Assembly: GCA_016839585.1 (NCBI GenBank)
Contig: JAEOTZ010000047.1
Span: 1 to 42,639 of the forward strand
From: Promethearchaeota archaeon
GTDB taxonomy: Archaea; Asgardarchaeota; Lokiarchaeia; Sigyniarchaeales; SOKP01
Length of the DNA stretch: 42,639 nt
Direction: 5' to 3'
Every line of letters starts with the position of its first letter. Within the stretch, counting starts at the first letter, position 1. Made by a program: the position numbers and the translations under genes. This document shows, piece after piece, positions 17,695 to 26,598 of this stretch. The notes below the pieces were generated by a model, which had not been told where the DNA came from, made no database searches, and was given only the letters and a program-made list of their open reading frames with translations.

Positions 17695-18099
17695 TTAATC
17701 TTTTAAAAGATTGAATATTTTTAATAGAGTTAACATTTTAGTCAATCCCTTTATTTTTACTTTCCTTGTTAGCCATTTTATTCCAATATTTATTAAAGAA
17801 ATCTTATCCATTGCCAGTGCTAGAAAAATCTGAGAGTTCATGGAAATATAACCATCCCAACCTAATATCTTCTTCTTCAAATTGCTTTGTGGTTTATTTT
17901 TAACACTCTCAATAATTACCTTACCATTATCTATAGTAATTAAGGCAGCATAGGTTAAATTTGAAGCATTTATGAGAAATTTTCGTTTTTTATTCTTAAA
18001 TTGCTCTTTAAATTTAGGATTTTTATTTAGAGGGTCTACAACATTTTCAATAAGTCCAGCGAAACCCCTTGCTTTTTTTTCAATTATTTTAGTTTCCAT
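17695..18099 (-). CDS. SCP2 sterol-carrier-like lipid-binding protein
   Basis: A 134-residue protein. The middle, NASNLTYAALITIDNGKVIIESVKN, followed by LGWDGYISMNSQIFLALAMDKIS and IKWLTRKVKIKGLTKMLTLLKIF, resembles an SCP2 domain: strand pair, then helices forming a hydrophobic lipid tunnel. SCP2 proteins bind acyl chains or acyl-CoA. It is the third gene of a minus-strand operon, 30 bp after the FAD oxidase, with an AAAGGGAT ribosome-binding-like motif in the gap. That context suggests a hydrophobic substrate for the oxidase. The similarity is modest, so the call is tentative. Confidence 0.55.
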   Translation of the reverse strand: METKIIEKKARGFAGLIENVVDPLNKNPKFKEQFKNKKRKFLINASNLTYAALITIDNGKVIIESVKNKPQSNLKKKILGWDGYISMNSQIFLALAMDKISLINIGIKWLTRKVKIKGLTKMLTLLKIFNLLKD

Positions 18100-18129
18100 T
18101 ATTATCCCTTTCTAATCTATTTTTCTAAT

Positions 18130-19701
18130 TTAATTCTCTGATTTTGCTGAAATATAAAATCCGGAATCAGCAATTTCATTAGGATCAAATGCTTTCTTTA
18201 TCTTTCTTAACCATTTATGATAATTCATCATATATGGACCAAACATATTATGCATACGGTCACCTTCTACGAAAAATGGAGCTCCTAAATGTTTAACCAA
18301 ATCAAATTGATAATTATCCTCCATGAATTCTCCCATTCCTTTCACACTTTCCTCATCTGTTTGATCAAATAATGTTATCGATTCTACATGAAAATAATGG
18401 CCTGATTCATATGAAGTCATCCATACTCCCTCTCCAAAATCATTTCCTATTACTCCTTTTTTAATATATTTCTTTTTTAGTGGTATGCTCTTTTTCGTAG
18501 TTCTAAGACATGTTTTAACAGTATCACATTGACCTTTCGCTGATTGAAAACCTCCTGTTACTATGAAGCCATGTAATCCTAAATTTGAACGCAGTGCTTC
18601 AGCATAAAAAATTGAATTTGGAGTGTATTTTGTACCAATAATATTTTTTAAATTTAATTCGTCCAAGAGGATCTCCATTACTTTTTGCTTATAATTAAAT
18701 TCATATTTAGTTCTAGCTGCGATAAGCACAACTAGAGGAGTTTTTAGGCTAGCAATTGGCATTTTATCCATCATAGATTCAACACTATGCGAAAAAATTG
18801 CTGTTAACCCATAACCTGACAGGTGGCTACACATAAAGGAAATTTCCTCTTCTTCAATTCGTAAAATAACTTTCTTAAGATATTTATAACTTCCACAATC
18901 CATTACATATAATCGCATGAAATCGGGAATATCAAAATTATAGTTAGGAGAATAACCCTGTAACTTAAATTCAGTGCTACATGGATATGGAAAAAGTTTG
19001 ACAGCTACTTTTGTAAAGACACCAATTCCAGATTTTGCGCCTGCCCACCCTCTCATTATTCCTCGTAAACTAGGACCTGGACCATCACCATTGTACCAAT
19101 CCGAGTGATTCTTTAAACCCGCTGAACCTAACTTTAAGACTTCTCCATTTGGTAATACCCATTCTACACCAAGTACATTTCGAGCACTATGCCCTGTATG
19201 AGGTGAAGTAAATCCTGGACCGTTCATAGATGTTGCGCTAGCAAGAGGGGAGACTTGTGGGCCTGCCCCTGGCATATGGACCGTTAAATCATATTTCATA
19301 GCTTCAACTTGCAGTTGTGCCCCACTAACATATGGTTCCACTACAGCATATAGATTTTTATCATCAATTTTAATGATTTTATTCATTCTTCTGAGATCCA
19401 AAATAATTGAGTTTTCTGTTGAAGGTTGATTCCAAGGGCCTAAACCAGTTGATTGAGCTTTAAATTGAATTCTATACTTATTACATAATTTCACAACTTC
19501 TTGAACTTCTTCTGTTGAGGAAGGTAATATTACTGCTTTAGGTATGGGGGAAAATGGTATTGGTTCTTTATCTTCCATGTAATTGACATATTCCATACAC
19601 CAATTATAGGAATACGCATTTGTAATTACTTCACCATCATTAACATTTTTTGAACCAACAATGTCTTGGAATTTTTTGAGAATTTCTTTTTCTAATACCA
19701 C
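18130..19701 (-). CDS. FAD-binding (PCMH/GlcD-type) oxidase
   Basis: A 523-residue protein of the FAD-linked oxidase family. The PCMH-type FAD domain covers about residues 35-230: PKAVILPSSTEEVQEVVKLCNKYRI, then VEPYVSGAQLQVEAMKYDL and GPGFTSPHTGHSARNVLGVEWVLPNGE. It ends with the family's FDPNEIADSGFY motif. GTG 19701 is the start: it abuts the TAA of the upstream gene with no gap and is preceded by AAGGAGGTAG, an ideal Shine-Dalgarno motif. With the CCG iron-sulfur partner this resembles GlcD/GlcF or D-lactate dehydrogenase pairs, which oxidise 2-hydroxy acids or related substrates. The exact substrate is unknown. Confidence 0.85.
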   Translation of the reverse strand: MVLEKEILKKFQDIVGSKNVNDGEVITNAYSYNWCMEYVNYMEDKEPIPFSPIPKAVILPSSTEEVQEVVKLCNKYRIQFKAQSTGLGPWNQPSTENSIILDLRRMNKIIKIDDKNLYAVVEPYVSGAQLQVEAMKYDLTVHMPGAGPQVSPLASATSMNGPGFTSPHTGHSARNVLGVEWVLPNGEVLKLGSAGLKNHSDWYNGDGPGPSLRGIMRGWAGAKSGIGVFTKVAVKLFPYPCSTEFKLQGYSPNYNFDIPDFMRLYVMDCGSYKYLKKVILRIEEEEISFMCSHLSGYGLTAIFSHSVESMMDKMPIASLKTPLVVLIAARTKYEFNYKQKVMEILLDELNLKNIIGTKYTPNSIFYAEALRSNLGLHGFIVTGGFQSAKGQCDTVKTCLRTTKKSIPLKKKYIKKGVIGNDFGEGVWMTSYESGHYFHVESITLFDQTDEESVKGMGEFMEDNYQFDLVKHLGAPFFVEGDRMHNMFGPYMMNYHKWLRKIKKAFDPNEIADSGFYISAKSEN

Positions 19702-20973
19702 TTATACTACCTCCTTAGTTATTTCTTTCAATTTTTCAGGTTCCAAACCTAAAGACATTAATATTAGTTCGCTAATATCATAATATTTCAGATTAGCGCC
19801 ACTTTCTTCAATTCCATCTTGTAAATTCGTTGAACAAAATGGACATGCCGATACAAGTGTATCTGCTCCAGTATCTTCAGCTTCCTCAATTCTAATTTTT
19901 GCAGTCTGTAGGGCAAATTCAGGAAAAGCGGATTTTACACCAGCTCCTGCACCACAACAATAAGCATATTCTTTTATACGCTCCATTTCTACAAATTTTA
20001 ACCCTGGAATTTTTTTTAATATATTTCTGGGAGGTTCATATATACCATTTGATCCAGTACGCTTAGGTTTTGGGGGTATGTTAATTGATACAAGAGGCAT
20101 CAAATTAACAATATCACCATCCCAATCTTTATATCTTTCAGCATTCCTTCCTAAATGACAGGGATCATGATAGGTTACGGTTATTGGTATTTCTTTTATT
20201 AGTTTTAATTTACCAGTATCGAGTAGCTCATCAAAAAATTCCACAGTATGTAATACTCTAAAAGTATATTCCCTATATAATGGATAATCTACTTTAAATG
20301 TATCATAGCATCCAGCACAGCTAAAAATGACCGTATCAATCCCCTTCGATTCAATGACATCTAAATTTTTATTAAGAAATTTTTTAAAAGTTTTCACATC
20401 TCCAGTTCGCAAAATAGGACTACCACAACAAAATTCCTCATCTTGTAATATATTAAATGGAATCCCTGCAGCCTTGAGGATACGAGCCGCTGCGATTGCC
20501 ATCTCTTGTCTTCGATAGGAAGAGGTGCAACCTACAAAATACAAGACTTTAGCATCTGGATCTAATCGAATATCTTTTGGTAACCAAGCCAACCTCTTCT
20601 CGTGAGGTTCATTGTAAGGATTATTGACTTTATTGGCAGCTTCTATATATTCTTGCTGTTTTGGCATTGGACCACCTCCTAATTCAACTAATTTTTCCCT
20701 AAGTTTCATTATAATTTCTAACGGTTCCAAAGTATTGAGAAATTTGCATGAAACAGCACAACTCCCACATTCAGTACATTTGTAAACAATTTCTCGTAAT
20801 TCTTCTGAAGGTTCAATTCTGCCTGTCTCTAATAACAAAGCTAAGATTATGCGACCTCCGCCGCTATATGGATGATAATTATAAATATCTATCGACGGAC
20901 ATGCAGTGGCGTATTTTTGACTTTTAATTTGAACTTGCGGTATCCATTTGCATTTCTCGGATAAGAGAGCCAT
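19702..20973 (-). CDS. iron-sulfur protein with CCG domains (HdrD/GlcF type)
   Basis: A 423-residue protein. One complete [4Fe-4S] motif is at C66, C69, C72 and C76 (CTECGSCAVSC). The expected first ferredoxin motif is reduced to isolated Cys (C8, C25). Two cysteine-rich CCG domains follow, with EFCCGSPIL, SCAGCYDTF, HDPCHLGR, AYCCGAGAG and ACPFCSTNL. CCG domains bind the noncubane clusters of HdrB/HdrD or act in GlcF-type electron transfer. It is the first gene of an operon with the FAD oxidase, whose start codon directly touches this gene's stop. The likely role is electron acceptor for the flavoprotein, passing electrons to quinone, thiol/disulfide or another carrier. Confidence 0.85.
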   Translation of the reverse strand: MALLSEKCKWIPQVQIKSQKYATACPSIDIYNYHPYSGGGRIILALLLETGRIEPSEELREIVYKCTECGSCAVSCKFLNTLEPLEIIMKLREKLVELGGGPMPKQQEYIEAANKVNNPYNEPHEKRLAWLPKDIRLDPDAKVLYFVGCTSSYRRQEMAIAAARILKAAGIPFNILQDEEFCCGSPILRTGDVKTFKKFLNKNLDVIESKGIDTVIFSCAGCYDTFKVDYPLYREYTFRVLHTVEFFDELLDTGKLKLIKEIPITVTYHDPCHLGRNAERYKDWDGDIVNLMPLVSINIPPKPKRTGSNGIYEPPRNILKKIPGLKFVEMERIKEYAYCCGAGAGVKSAFPEFALQTAKIRIEEAEDTGADTLVSACPFCSTNLQDGIEESGANLKYYDISELILMSLGLEPEKLKEITKEVV

Positions 20974-21029
20974 TCTTTTTATCTATCGAGCATCTTAGAC
21001 ACCGTTTAATCATGTTATTATACTCATCT

Positions 21030-21050
21030 TCACTAAGTGAGATTTAAATC
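21030..21050 (-). promoter_or_regulatory. TATA box with adjacent dyad before the redox operon
   Basis: On the minus strand GATTTAAATC (21041-21050) is TATA-like, and the perfect 5-bp-arm dyad TCACTAAGTGA follows immediately. A protein bound at the dyad would cover the region between TATA box and start site. The start codon is about 60 nt further. Confidence 0.4.
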
Positions 21051-21247
21051 ACCTTAATTTATTCTTAATTTCTATGCTAAATCTTCATAACATATTTCAA
21101 GAATATTTTTGTTATACGGTTTTAATTTTTTTAATAAAATCAGATCTTGGTTTAATTTGGTTAAAAAATTATTTAAAACTTCCGCTTAAATGAAAAAAGA
21201 CTGAACATTAATGACCAACAATATTAAAAATAATTCGCATTAAGTGA

Positions 21248-21266
21248 ATTGGTTCATTTAACCAAT
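21248..21266 (+). repeat. 7-bp inverted repeat (hairpin)
   Basis: ATTGGTT, loop CATTT, AACCAAT. A perfect 7-bp stem in an AT-rich spacer; no T run follows on the plus strand, so it is more likely an operator-like site or chance than a terminator. Confidence 0.35.
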
Positions 21267-21287
21267 AACATCGCAACGAAATCGTAA

Positions 21288-21320
21288 TGTGGCACAAATG
21301 TGGCATAAAACGGCATAACT
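21288..21320 (+). repeat. three tandem 11-bp direct repeats (iteron-like)
   Basis: TGTGGCACAAA, TGTGGCATAAA and ACGGCATAACT stand head to tail with an 11-bp period, about one DNA turn, sharing GGCA(C/T)AA. They lie about 180 bp upstream of the cassette whose second product carries an array of helix-turn-helix units, and they are GC-richer than the surrounding spacer. Confidence 0.6.
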
Positions 21321-21498
21321 CGAAGATATTATACTATTTTTGAATTATAAAAAAAATAGATACATAATGTCTAATTCTTATCTACTGGATTTATAACATA
21401 TCATCTCATTCCAAATCTTTTTTTATTTAAATATAAATGCCTATATTAATAGTTTAACAGTGGTAGTCTAATAAAATTAAAAAAATTGAAGACAAAAA

Positions 21499-22119
21499 AT
21501 GAATTTGCTTATATCTAATGATAATAAACTTAATTATTATGATGAGAATCTTGATCAAACTGAAAATAAAATAACTGTACTTTCTCGTCAGTTGAAAACT
21601 TATTTAAATTATAGGGAATCAACTATACTTGCGATATGTAGGGAATCTGAGAATTCTCTTGATATTTTAAAAAATCACTCAATTCAAAAATGGGAAACGG
21701 AACTAAACATACTTTACTTAGAATATTGTATATTTTTGGAGAAATATATTGGACCGAAAGAAAATCTTAAGATGAATGTCTTAATGTTGGCAAAAAAAGC
21801 GCTTTCTTTTCCAAATAGTCCAGAAGCAAGATCCTTTAAAAAATTTTTAAAAAATAAAATAAGATTGTGGGAATTATTACATATACTCTCAGCATTAGAA
21901 ATTCACACGAGACCTCAGTTATTAAAGCGGGTAATACAGATATTAACAAAATTATGTAATGATGAAAGCAAATTAAATGCAAATGTACCAGATTTTTTTC
22001 AACAACTTAAGCTAAATTATCAACAATTGGAGCGGGAGTATGATCAATTACTTTTAACAAAAGGAAAGGTGCAGATTAAGAGTAAAAATACAAATAAGAA
22101 AGTGATGGTTCGAGAATGA
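21499..22119 (+). CDS. helical protein of unknown function, partner of GIY-YIG protein
   Basis: A 206-residue, mostly helical soluble protein (for example LSRQLKTYLNYRESTILAICRESE and KFLKNKIRLWELLHILSALEIHTRPQLLKRVIQILTKL). It ends in a basic tail (KSKNTNKKVMVRE). I recognise no domain, no catalytic motif and no membrane segment. Its stop overlaps the start of the next gene in ATGA (22116-22119), which is strong evidence of coupled translation and a joint role. A TATA-like box lies about 65-75 bp upstream. It could be a DNA-binding accessory, an antitoxin-like control protein, or a structural partner; nothing in the sequence decides this. Confidence 0.7.
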   Translation: MNLLISNDNKLNYYDENLDQTENKITVLSRQLKTYLNYRESTILAICRESENSLDILKNHSIQKWETELNILYLEYCIFLEKYIGPKENLKMNVLMLAKKALSFPNSPEARSFKKFLKNKIRLWELLHILSALEIHTRPQLLKRVIQILTKLCNDESKLNANVPDFFQQLKLNYQQLEREYDQLLLTKGKVQIKSKNTNKKVMVRE

Positions 22120-25067
22120 TAGATACTAAGAATCAAGCTACTCGGAAAGGATTAAAAGGAGATCGCGTTGCAGTGTGTCCTAAATTTGGATGCAGTACGC
22201 TTGAAAAGTTAAAACCATTGAAACTTGGACTTTTTGGAATCCAGAAATATCCCAAATGCAAAGACCATAAAATTCATTTGGTTTTTGTGGATGAATTTAT
22301 TGGAGATTTCCTTCAATCTGTAAATGCATGTTTGTTTGATAATTCAATAGCGCCCCCTAAAGCCTTATTAGAATTGGTTAAAGAAGAGAGCCCTAAGAAT
22401 CTTCTATCCGTTTACCACAAATGGATGTATTGTTCTTCCCTAGGGAGAGGAGCCAAGATAGTGCCGGGATATTTGGACTCCTTATCAAGAGCCTATAAGA
22501 ATTCCTTAAACAAAAGACAGAAAAAGTCAATTGAAAATGATTCTTACATAAAAAAGAGGAATAAATTGATCACACTAGGATTTAGGAAAATAGAAATGGA
22601 GTACATTGAATTCTTAAAGAAGCTATATGATATGAATGAAAGGCTTTTTAATAAAGAAGAAATAAAACCTTTTCCCCGACTAGTTAAAAAGTTAATTCAA
22701 GATTGGTTAATCAAGTTTTTAAAAAATATAAATAAAGGATACTTACAAAACAAACAAATTAATAACTCAGATTCAATAAGTCTGAAAAAAACTAAATACG
22801 ATAAAATCCTACAAGCAAGAACTTGTATGCTAATATTGGGGAGATCTCCCTCAGAACTTCCAATAAAAATTTCTCCCTATGAGCTTTTCGCAACTTATCG
22901 TATATTTTTAGAAAACGATTTGTGCCACGAATTTGTTCCAGAAGAAAATAATTTGAAAATAGGAAGTAGAAAAGAGTATTTCTTACAAGAATTAAATAAT
23001 AATAACTCAAAAGTTGGAAATATCAAAGAGATTAATAGAAATACTTCTTTTATATTAAAAAACTGGGGAGAGTATTATGGAGTGATTTATATTTTAATAG
23101 ATAATAATAAAGATAATACTTTAAAATATAAAATGCTCTACATCGGGCAAACTATTCAAAAACTAAAAATAAGGTTCTACAGTCATATAAATTACTCACC
23201 CAATAAATATCTTAGAGAAGCTTTCGGAATGTATGGTAAAAAATTTTCCCTTCTCAAAATTGACAATAAGACTCTTCAGACTACAGGCGGAGAATTTACT
23301 ATGAAGGTTATTAAGAAGTGTAAAGACCTAGATAATTTGAACAAGTATGAAAAATTTTTTATTAAAAAATATAAATCATGTGTTTTGGATCATTATTTTA
23401 TTGGAAAAGATGGTAAAAGAAGACCGCTGTATGGATATAACATTAGTAGAGGCGGTGGTGGCTTTCCTGCAATAACTGGAGAGGAGCATGGTAGTTTCAT
23501 TCATATAGATCAAGATTCTCTTAAAGATTTATTAAAGAGAGGTTTTTCTGCTGAGGAAATTGCGAGAGAATTTGAGATTTCAATCCCAACACTGATTAGT
23601 AAAGTAGAATATTATTGGAAACACTTGGGAATAGAAAACCTACGTGATGCAAGGGCTAAATTTGGAGGAAACCAAGCTTTTCTCGATAGATTCGGAATTG
23701 TTGCTAAATCAGTTATAGGTGTTGAGTTAGATATCCCAAAGCTAATAGATCTTATTGAACAGGGATTATTTTTAAGTGAGTTAGAAGAAGAGTTAGGGAC
23801 TTCATTTTCAACAATTACAAAACATTTGCAAAAAATAGGTTTTAAAAATCTTACAGATGCAAGGATAAGATTAGGTGCTATGGAGACTTTTAGAAAAAGA
23901 TGGATTCAAAAAAAAGCATCAGCTACATTACGGGGGAGCGACCATCAAGATTATATTCAAATTAATAAAGAGGAAATCATAAAAATCATAAAACTGGATA
24001 TGTCCCCTAAAGAAATAGCAGATTATTTTGGTGTGTCAAGACCTACAATATTATCTCGTTTAAATGAATATTGGGGAGTAAATTTCTATGAAGCTAAACG
24101 ACTTTTTAAAATCTACCCTAAAGTAGATAAAATACTTGGAGAAAATATTATATCGAGCATTAGTGAATGTGCTATTAGTGATATTGATATAATATATTTA
24201 CAATCATTAATTTATGCCGGGTTTAATATGACACAAATTGCCTTAATTTATGAGAGAGGAGTAAAATGGATGCATGAATTTATGACAGAAATACTGGATA
24301 TTGATTTTACTCCCCATATGTATTTTCAGTCTGCGAAAGATTTATTTTATTGGAAACCACGTATAATCAATGCTATTATGGCAGATTATAAAATATCTGA
24401 TGTTGTGAGGGAGTTGCATGTCACTACATATTTTCGGGAATTAGGTAGAATTTGGAAAAAAGAGTATGATGAATTTAATCAAAACAATGATAATTTATAT
24501 AAATATCTGAAAAGATTTTATTTATTTTATCCATTTATGGACAAAAAATTATTAATAAACTTAATAGCTGAAAACAAAAGTTCCACTGAAATTGATGAGG
24601 AATATAAAAGAAAATGGGGAGTATATGGTTATACGGATTCAGAATATCATAAATTTCTAAGAAGATGTATATTTGTTTATAACAAAATAAACAATGACTA
24701 TCTTAATCAATTATTTATCAAATCTACATCAGCAAGAGATATCGACATTGCGTTTTTAAAAATTCTTCTTAGGAATACATCCACTATGCAAGAAATCGCC
24801 GAAAAATTACAAATAGGAATAGTTCAAACAAGGAAATTCTTAATAAATATTTTAGGAATTAATTATAAGGAAGCGGTTAGGGAATTCGTTTGGAAACCCG
24901 AATTATTTTCTTATATAGAAAAATATGATTCTATTTCAGATATCGCACATAATGAGGATTATAACCTCTCTACTCTTAGACATAGGTTCAGAGTAATATG
25001 GGCAGATGAATTAAAAAAATTAGGGTCTTTAAAGAAAGTGTATAGACATCTAAAAGAAAAATTTTAG
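22116..25067 (+). CDS. zinc-site + GIY-YIG nuclease + multi-HTH array protein
   Basis: A 983-residue protein. A possible zinc site lies at C21, C26, C48, H51. Residues about 60-300 are a helical region of unknown type. A GIY-YIG nuclease domain spans about 318-450: GVIY at 322-325, YIG at 342-344, the helix Arg in KLKIRFYSHI, and a Glu-bearing helix NKYEKFFIKKYKS. Downstream, from about residue 465 to the end, at least five repeated units of 60-75 residues each look like a helix-turn-helix: GFSAEEIAREFEISIPTLIS, LFLSELEEELGTSFSTITKH, MSPKEIADYFGVSRPTILSR, and others, often followed by a D/EA-aromatic tail such as NLRDARAKFGG. GIY-YIG enzymes cut DNA, often as homing enzymes with modular DNA-reading repeats. 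Here the array is unusually long. Confidence 0.8.
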   Translation: MIDTKNQATRKGLKGDRVAVCPKFGCSTLEKLKPLKLGLFGIQKYPKCKDHKIHLVFVDEFIGDFLQSVNACLFDNSIAPPKALLELVKEESPKNLLSVYHKWMYCSSLGRGAKIVPGYLDSLSRAYKNSLNKRQKKSIENDSYIKKRNKLITLGFRKIEMEYIEFLKKLYDMNERLFNKEEIKPFPRLVKKLIQDWLIKFLKNINKGYLQNKQINNSDSISLKKTKYDKILQARTCMLILGRSPSELPIKISPYELFATYRIFLENDLCHEFVPEENNLKIGSRKEYFLQELNNNNSKVGNIKEINRNTSFILKNWGEYYGVIYILIDNNKDNTLKYKMLYIGQTIQKLKIRFYSHINYSPNKYLREAFGMYGKKFSLLKIDNKTLQTTGGEFTMKVIKKCKDLDNLNKYEKFFIKKYKSCVLDHYFIGKDGKRRPLYGYNISRGGGGFPAITGEEHGSFIHIDQDSLKDLLKRGFSAEEIAREFEISIPTLISKVEYYWKHLGIENLRDARAKFGGNQAFLDRFGIVAKSVIGVELDIPKLIDLIEQGLFLSELEEELGTSFSTITKHLQKIGFKNLTDARIRLGAMETFRKRWIQKKASATLRGSDHQDYIQINKEEIIKIIKLDMSPKEIADYFGVSRPTILSRLNEYWGVNFYEAKRLFKIYPKVDKILGENIISSISECAISDIDIIYLQSLIYAGFNMTQIALIYERGVKWMHEFMTEILDIDFTPHMYFQSAKDLFYWKPRIINAIMADYKISDVVRELHVTTYFRELGRIWKKEYDEFNQNNDNLYKYLKRFYLFYPFMDKKLLINLIAENKSSTEIDEEYKRKWGVYGYTDSEYHKFLRRCIFVYNKINNDYLNQLFIKSTSARDIDIAFLKILLRNTSTMQEIAEKLQIGIVQTRKFLINILGINYKEAVREFVWKPELFSYIEKYDSISDIAHNEDYNLSTLRHRFRVIWADELKKLGSLKKVYRHLKEKF

Positions 25068-25113
25068 TAGGATTAGAAATATCTTAAAAGTTTATATATT
25101 AGCTTATTAAAGA

Positions 25114-26598
25114 TTAATCCTTACTATTTTTTTCATCATCGTCAAAACATAACACCCCTGGATTTAATATGTTATTTGGGTCAAAAATCTTTTTTACTTT
25201 TTTTAAGGCAACTAGGGTTTGATCGCTGTGTCTTTCATACATTTCTTTTGCCCAAAAACTGTATGGGCGATTGAAAAAGGCACCATTATCCATAAGATTT
25301 CGACTAATTTCTAAGAATGTGTTTTTTAGATTAGTAGATAAATTGGTGTCATTAGGATCATAATAAAGATCAAATTCGCAATGATAGGCGGTTCCTTGAT
25401 TTATTGGTTGAATATAAATGCCTAGATCTTTCAACTTATTTGATTCTACTAATGAAGTATATTCAGGAATTTTTTCAAACTGACTGATAAAAAAAATATC
25501 TTGATAACCGCCTTTATAGTTGCATCTCCATGGATAAGAAGTTGCTTGAGATACACATTCGATAATTTTACTCTCATTTACGAAACTATTACTGTTTAAA
25601 TGTTCAAGCTTCATTTGTTTTAAAATATCACCAATATCACCCTCAAGGTATGCTAATTTATCTTCAGATAATTTCCCCCTACCACTAATAACATAAATTA
25701 AATTCCATTTTAATACAGAATTTGCTAAGTTTTCTATCTCTTGGGTAGTATTTTCTAATAGGGAAGCTAAACTTAAATTATTCAAAATGAATGTTTCATC
25801 ACATAATCTATATTTTATTAATTCATGTTGGAAATCCAGCAATTCTTGAATGTTATCTGATTGAAAATGAAAAACCCTTTGAATTGAAGGGAGTAACTCT
25901 AATTTTAGAGTAGCCCAAGTGACAACACCCAGACTTCCTTGAGCTCCTTGTATAACTCTAAAAGGGCTAAACTGAGTGGGTCCCATAGGATTCACATAAG
26001 CAATACCGACCTTTTGCTTTTCTTTAAAGGTTCCTGGACCTGCAGCAGTACCCGTTCGAAACAAATCTCCAGTACCAAATATTACTTCAGTGCATAATAA
26101 GGGATCAGAACTATCCCAATGATATCTAGGAATGGTAATAGGTTCTCGTTCAAGGGCGGATGTAACTATAGATTTAGTTCCTGTTGGAAAAAGTGGCATT
26201 AATAACCGTAATCCTTTTTCTTTTAACTTTGAAATGATATCATCAAAAGTGACTCCCGGTTCAACCATTAAAACGCGATTTTTCCTGTCTATGGAAAGAA
26301 TTTTTCTCATCTTGGAGAGATTTAATATAATACAATTTTCTTTTTGGGGTATAGTATCTCCATGATGTTTAAAAATTGAAATAGAACTGACTGGAATAAC
26401 AGAAAAATTTAATTTATTCGCTAATTTCAAAATTTTTTCTATTTCTTGAGTTTTTGATGGCCATACAACAAAATCTGGTAAATAACCCTCAGTAAAGCTC
26501 ATATCTTCAGAAAAAGCCTTAAGCGTCTTTGGATCATCAGAAATGTTCTTAGAACTGCATATTTTAGCTAGTTTATTACGAATAACTTCTTTTTTCAT
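25114..26598 (-). CDS. FAD-linked oxidase (cresol-dehydrogenase/GlcD-like)
   Basis: A 494-residue protein. The PCMH-type FAD domain spans about residues 35-240: PDFVVWPSKTQEIEKILKLANKLNFSVIPVS, then NRVLMVEPGVTFDDIISKL and FGTGDLFRTGTAAGPGT. A QGSLGVVTWATLKLELLP segment follows, and the family's C-terminal FDPNNILNPGVLCF. It belongs with 4-cresol dehydrogenase/vanillyl-alcohol-oxidase-like flavoproteins. MKKEVIR at 26598 is a better start than the ATG 17 codons upstream, which adds an unrelated hydrophobic stretch. It shares strand with the CCG/FAD oxidase operon about 4 kb away and differs clearly from that oxidase in sequence. The substrate is unknown. Confidence 0.82.
   Translation of the reverse strand: MKKEVIRNKLAKICSSKNISDDPKTLKAFSEDMSFTEGYLPDFVVWPSKTQEIEKILKLANKLNFSVIPVSSISIFKHHGDTIPQKENCIILNLSKMRKILSIDRKNRVLMVEPGVTFDDIISKLKEKGLRLLMPLFPTGTKSIVTSALEREPITIPRYHWDSSDPLLCTEVIFGTGDLFRTGTAAGPGTFKEKQKVGIAYVNPMGPTQFSPFRVIQGAQGSLGVVTWATLKLELLPSIQRVFHFQSDNIQELLDFQHELIKYRLCDETFILNNLSLASLLENTTQEIENLANSVLKWNLIYVISGRGKLSEDKLAYLEGDIGDILKQMKLEHLNSNSFVNESKIIECVSQATSYPWRCNYKGGYQDIFFISQFEKIPEYTSLVESNKLKDLGIYIQPINQGTAYHCEFDLYYDPNDTNLSTNLKNTFLEISRNLMDNGAFFNRPYSFWAKEMYERHSDQTLVALKKVKKIFDPNNILNPGVLCFDDDEKNSKD

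Larger units (their letters stand above)
20974..21498. other. 525-bp spacer between divergent operons
   Basis: It holds the promoter of the minus-strand redox operon (GATTTAAATC at 21041-21050 with the dyad TCACTAAGTGA at 21030-21040), a 7-bp stem (ATTGGTT/AACCAAT, 21248-21266), three 11-bp direct repeats (21288-21320), and a TATA-like TATTTAAATATA near 21423-21434 for the 21499 gene. No open frame of note. Confidence 0.6.

Noticed and set aside
21288-21320. CRISPR-like array
   Set aside because: The repeats are only 11 bp, adjoin without spacers and number three.
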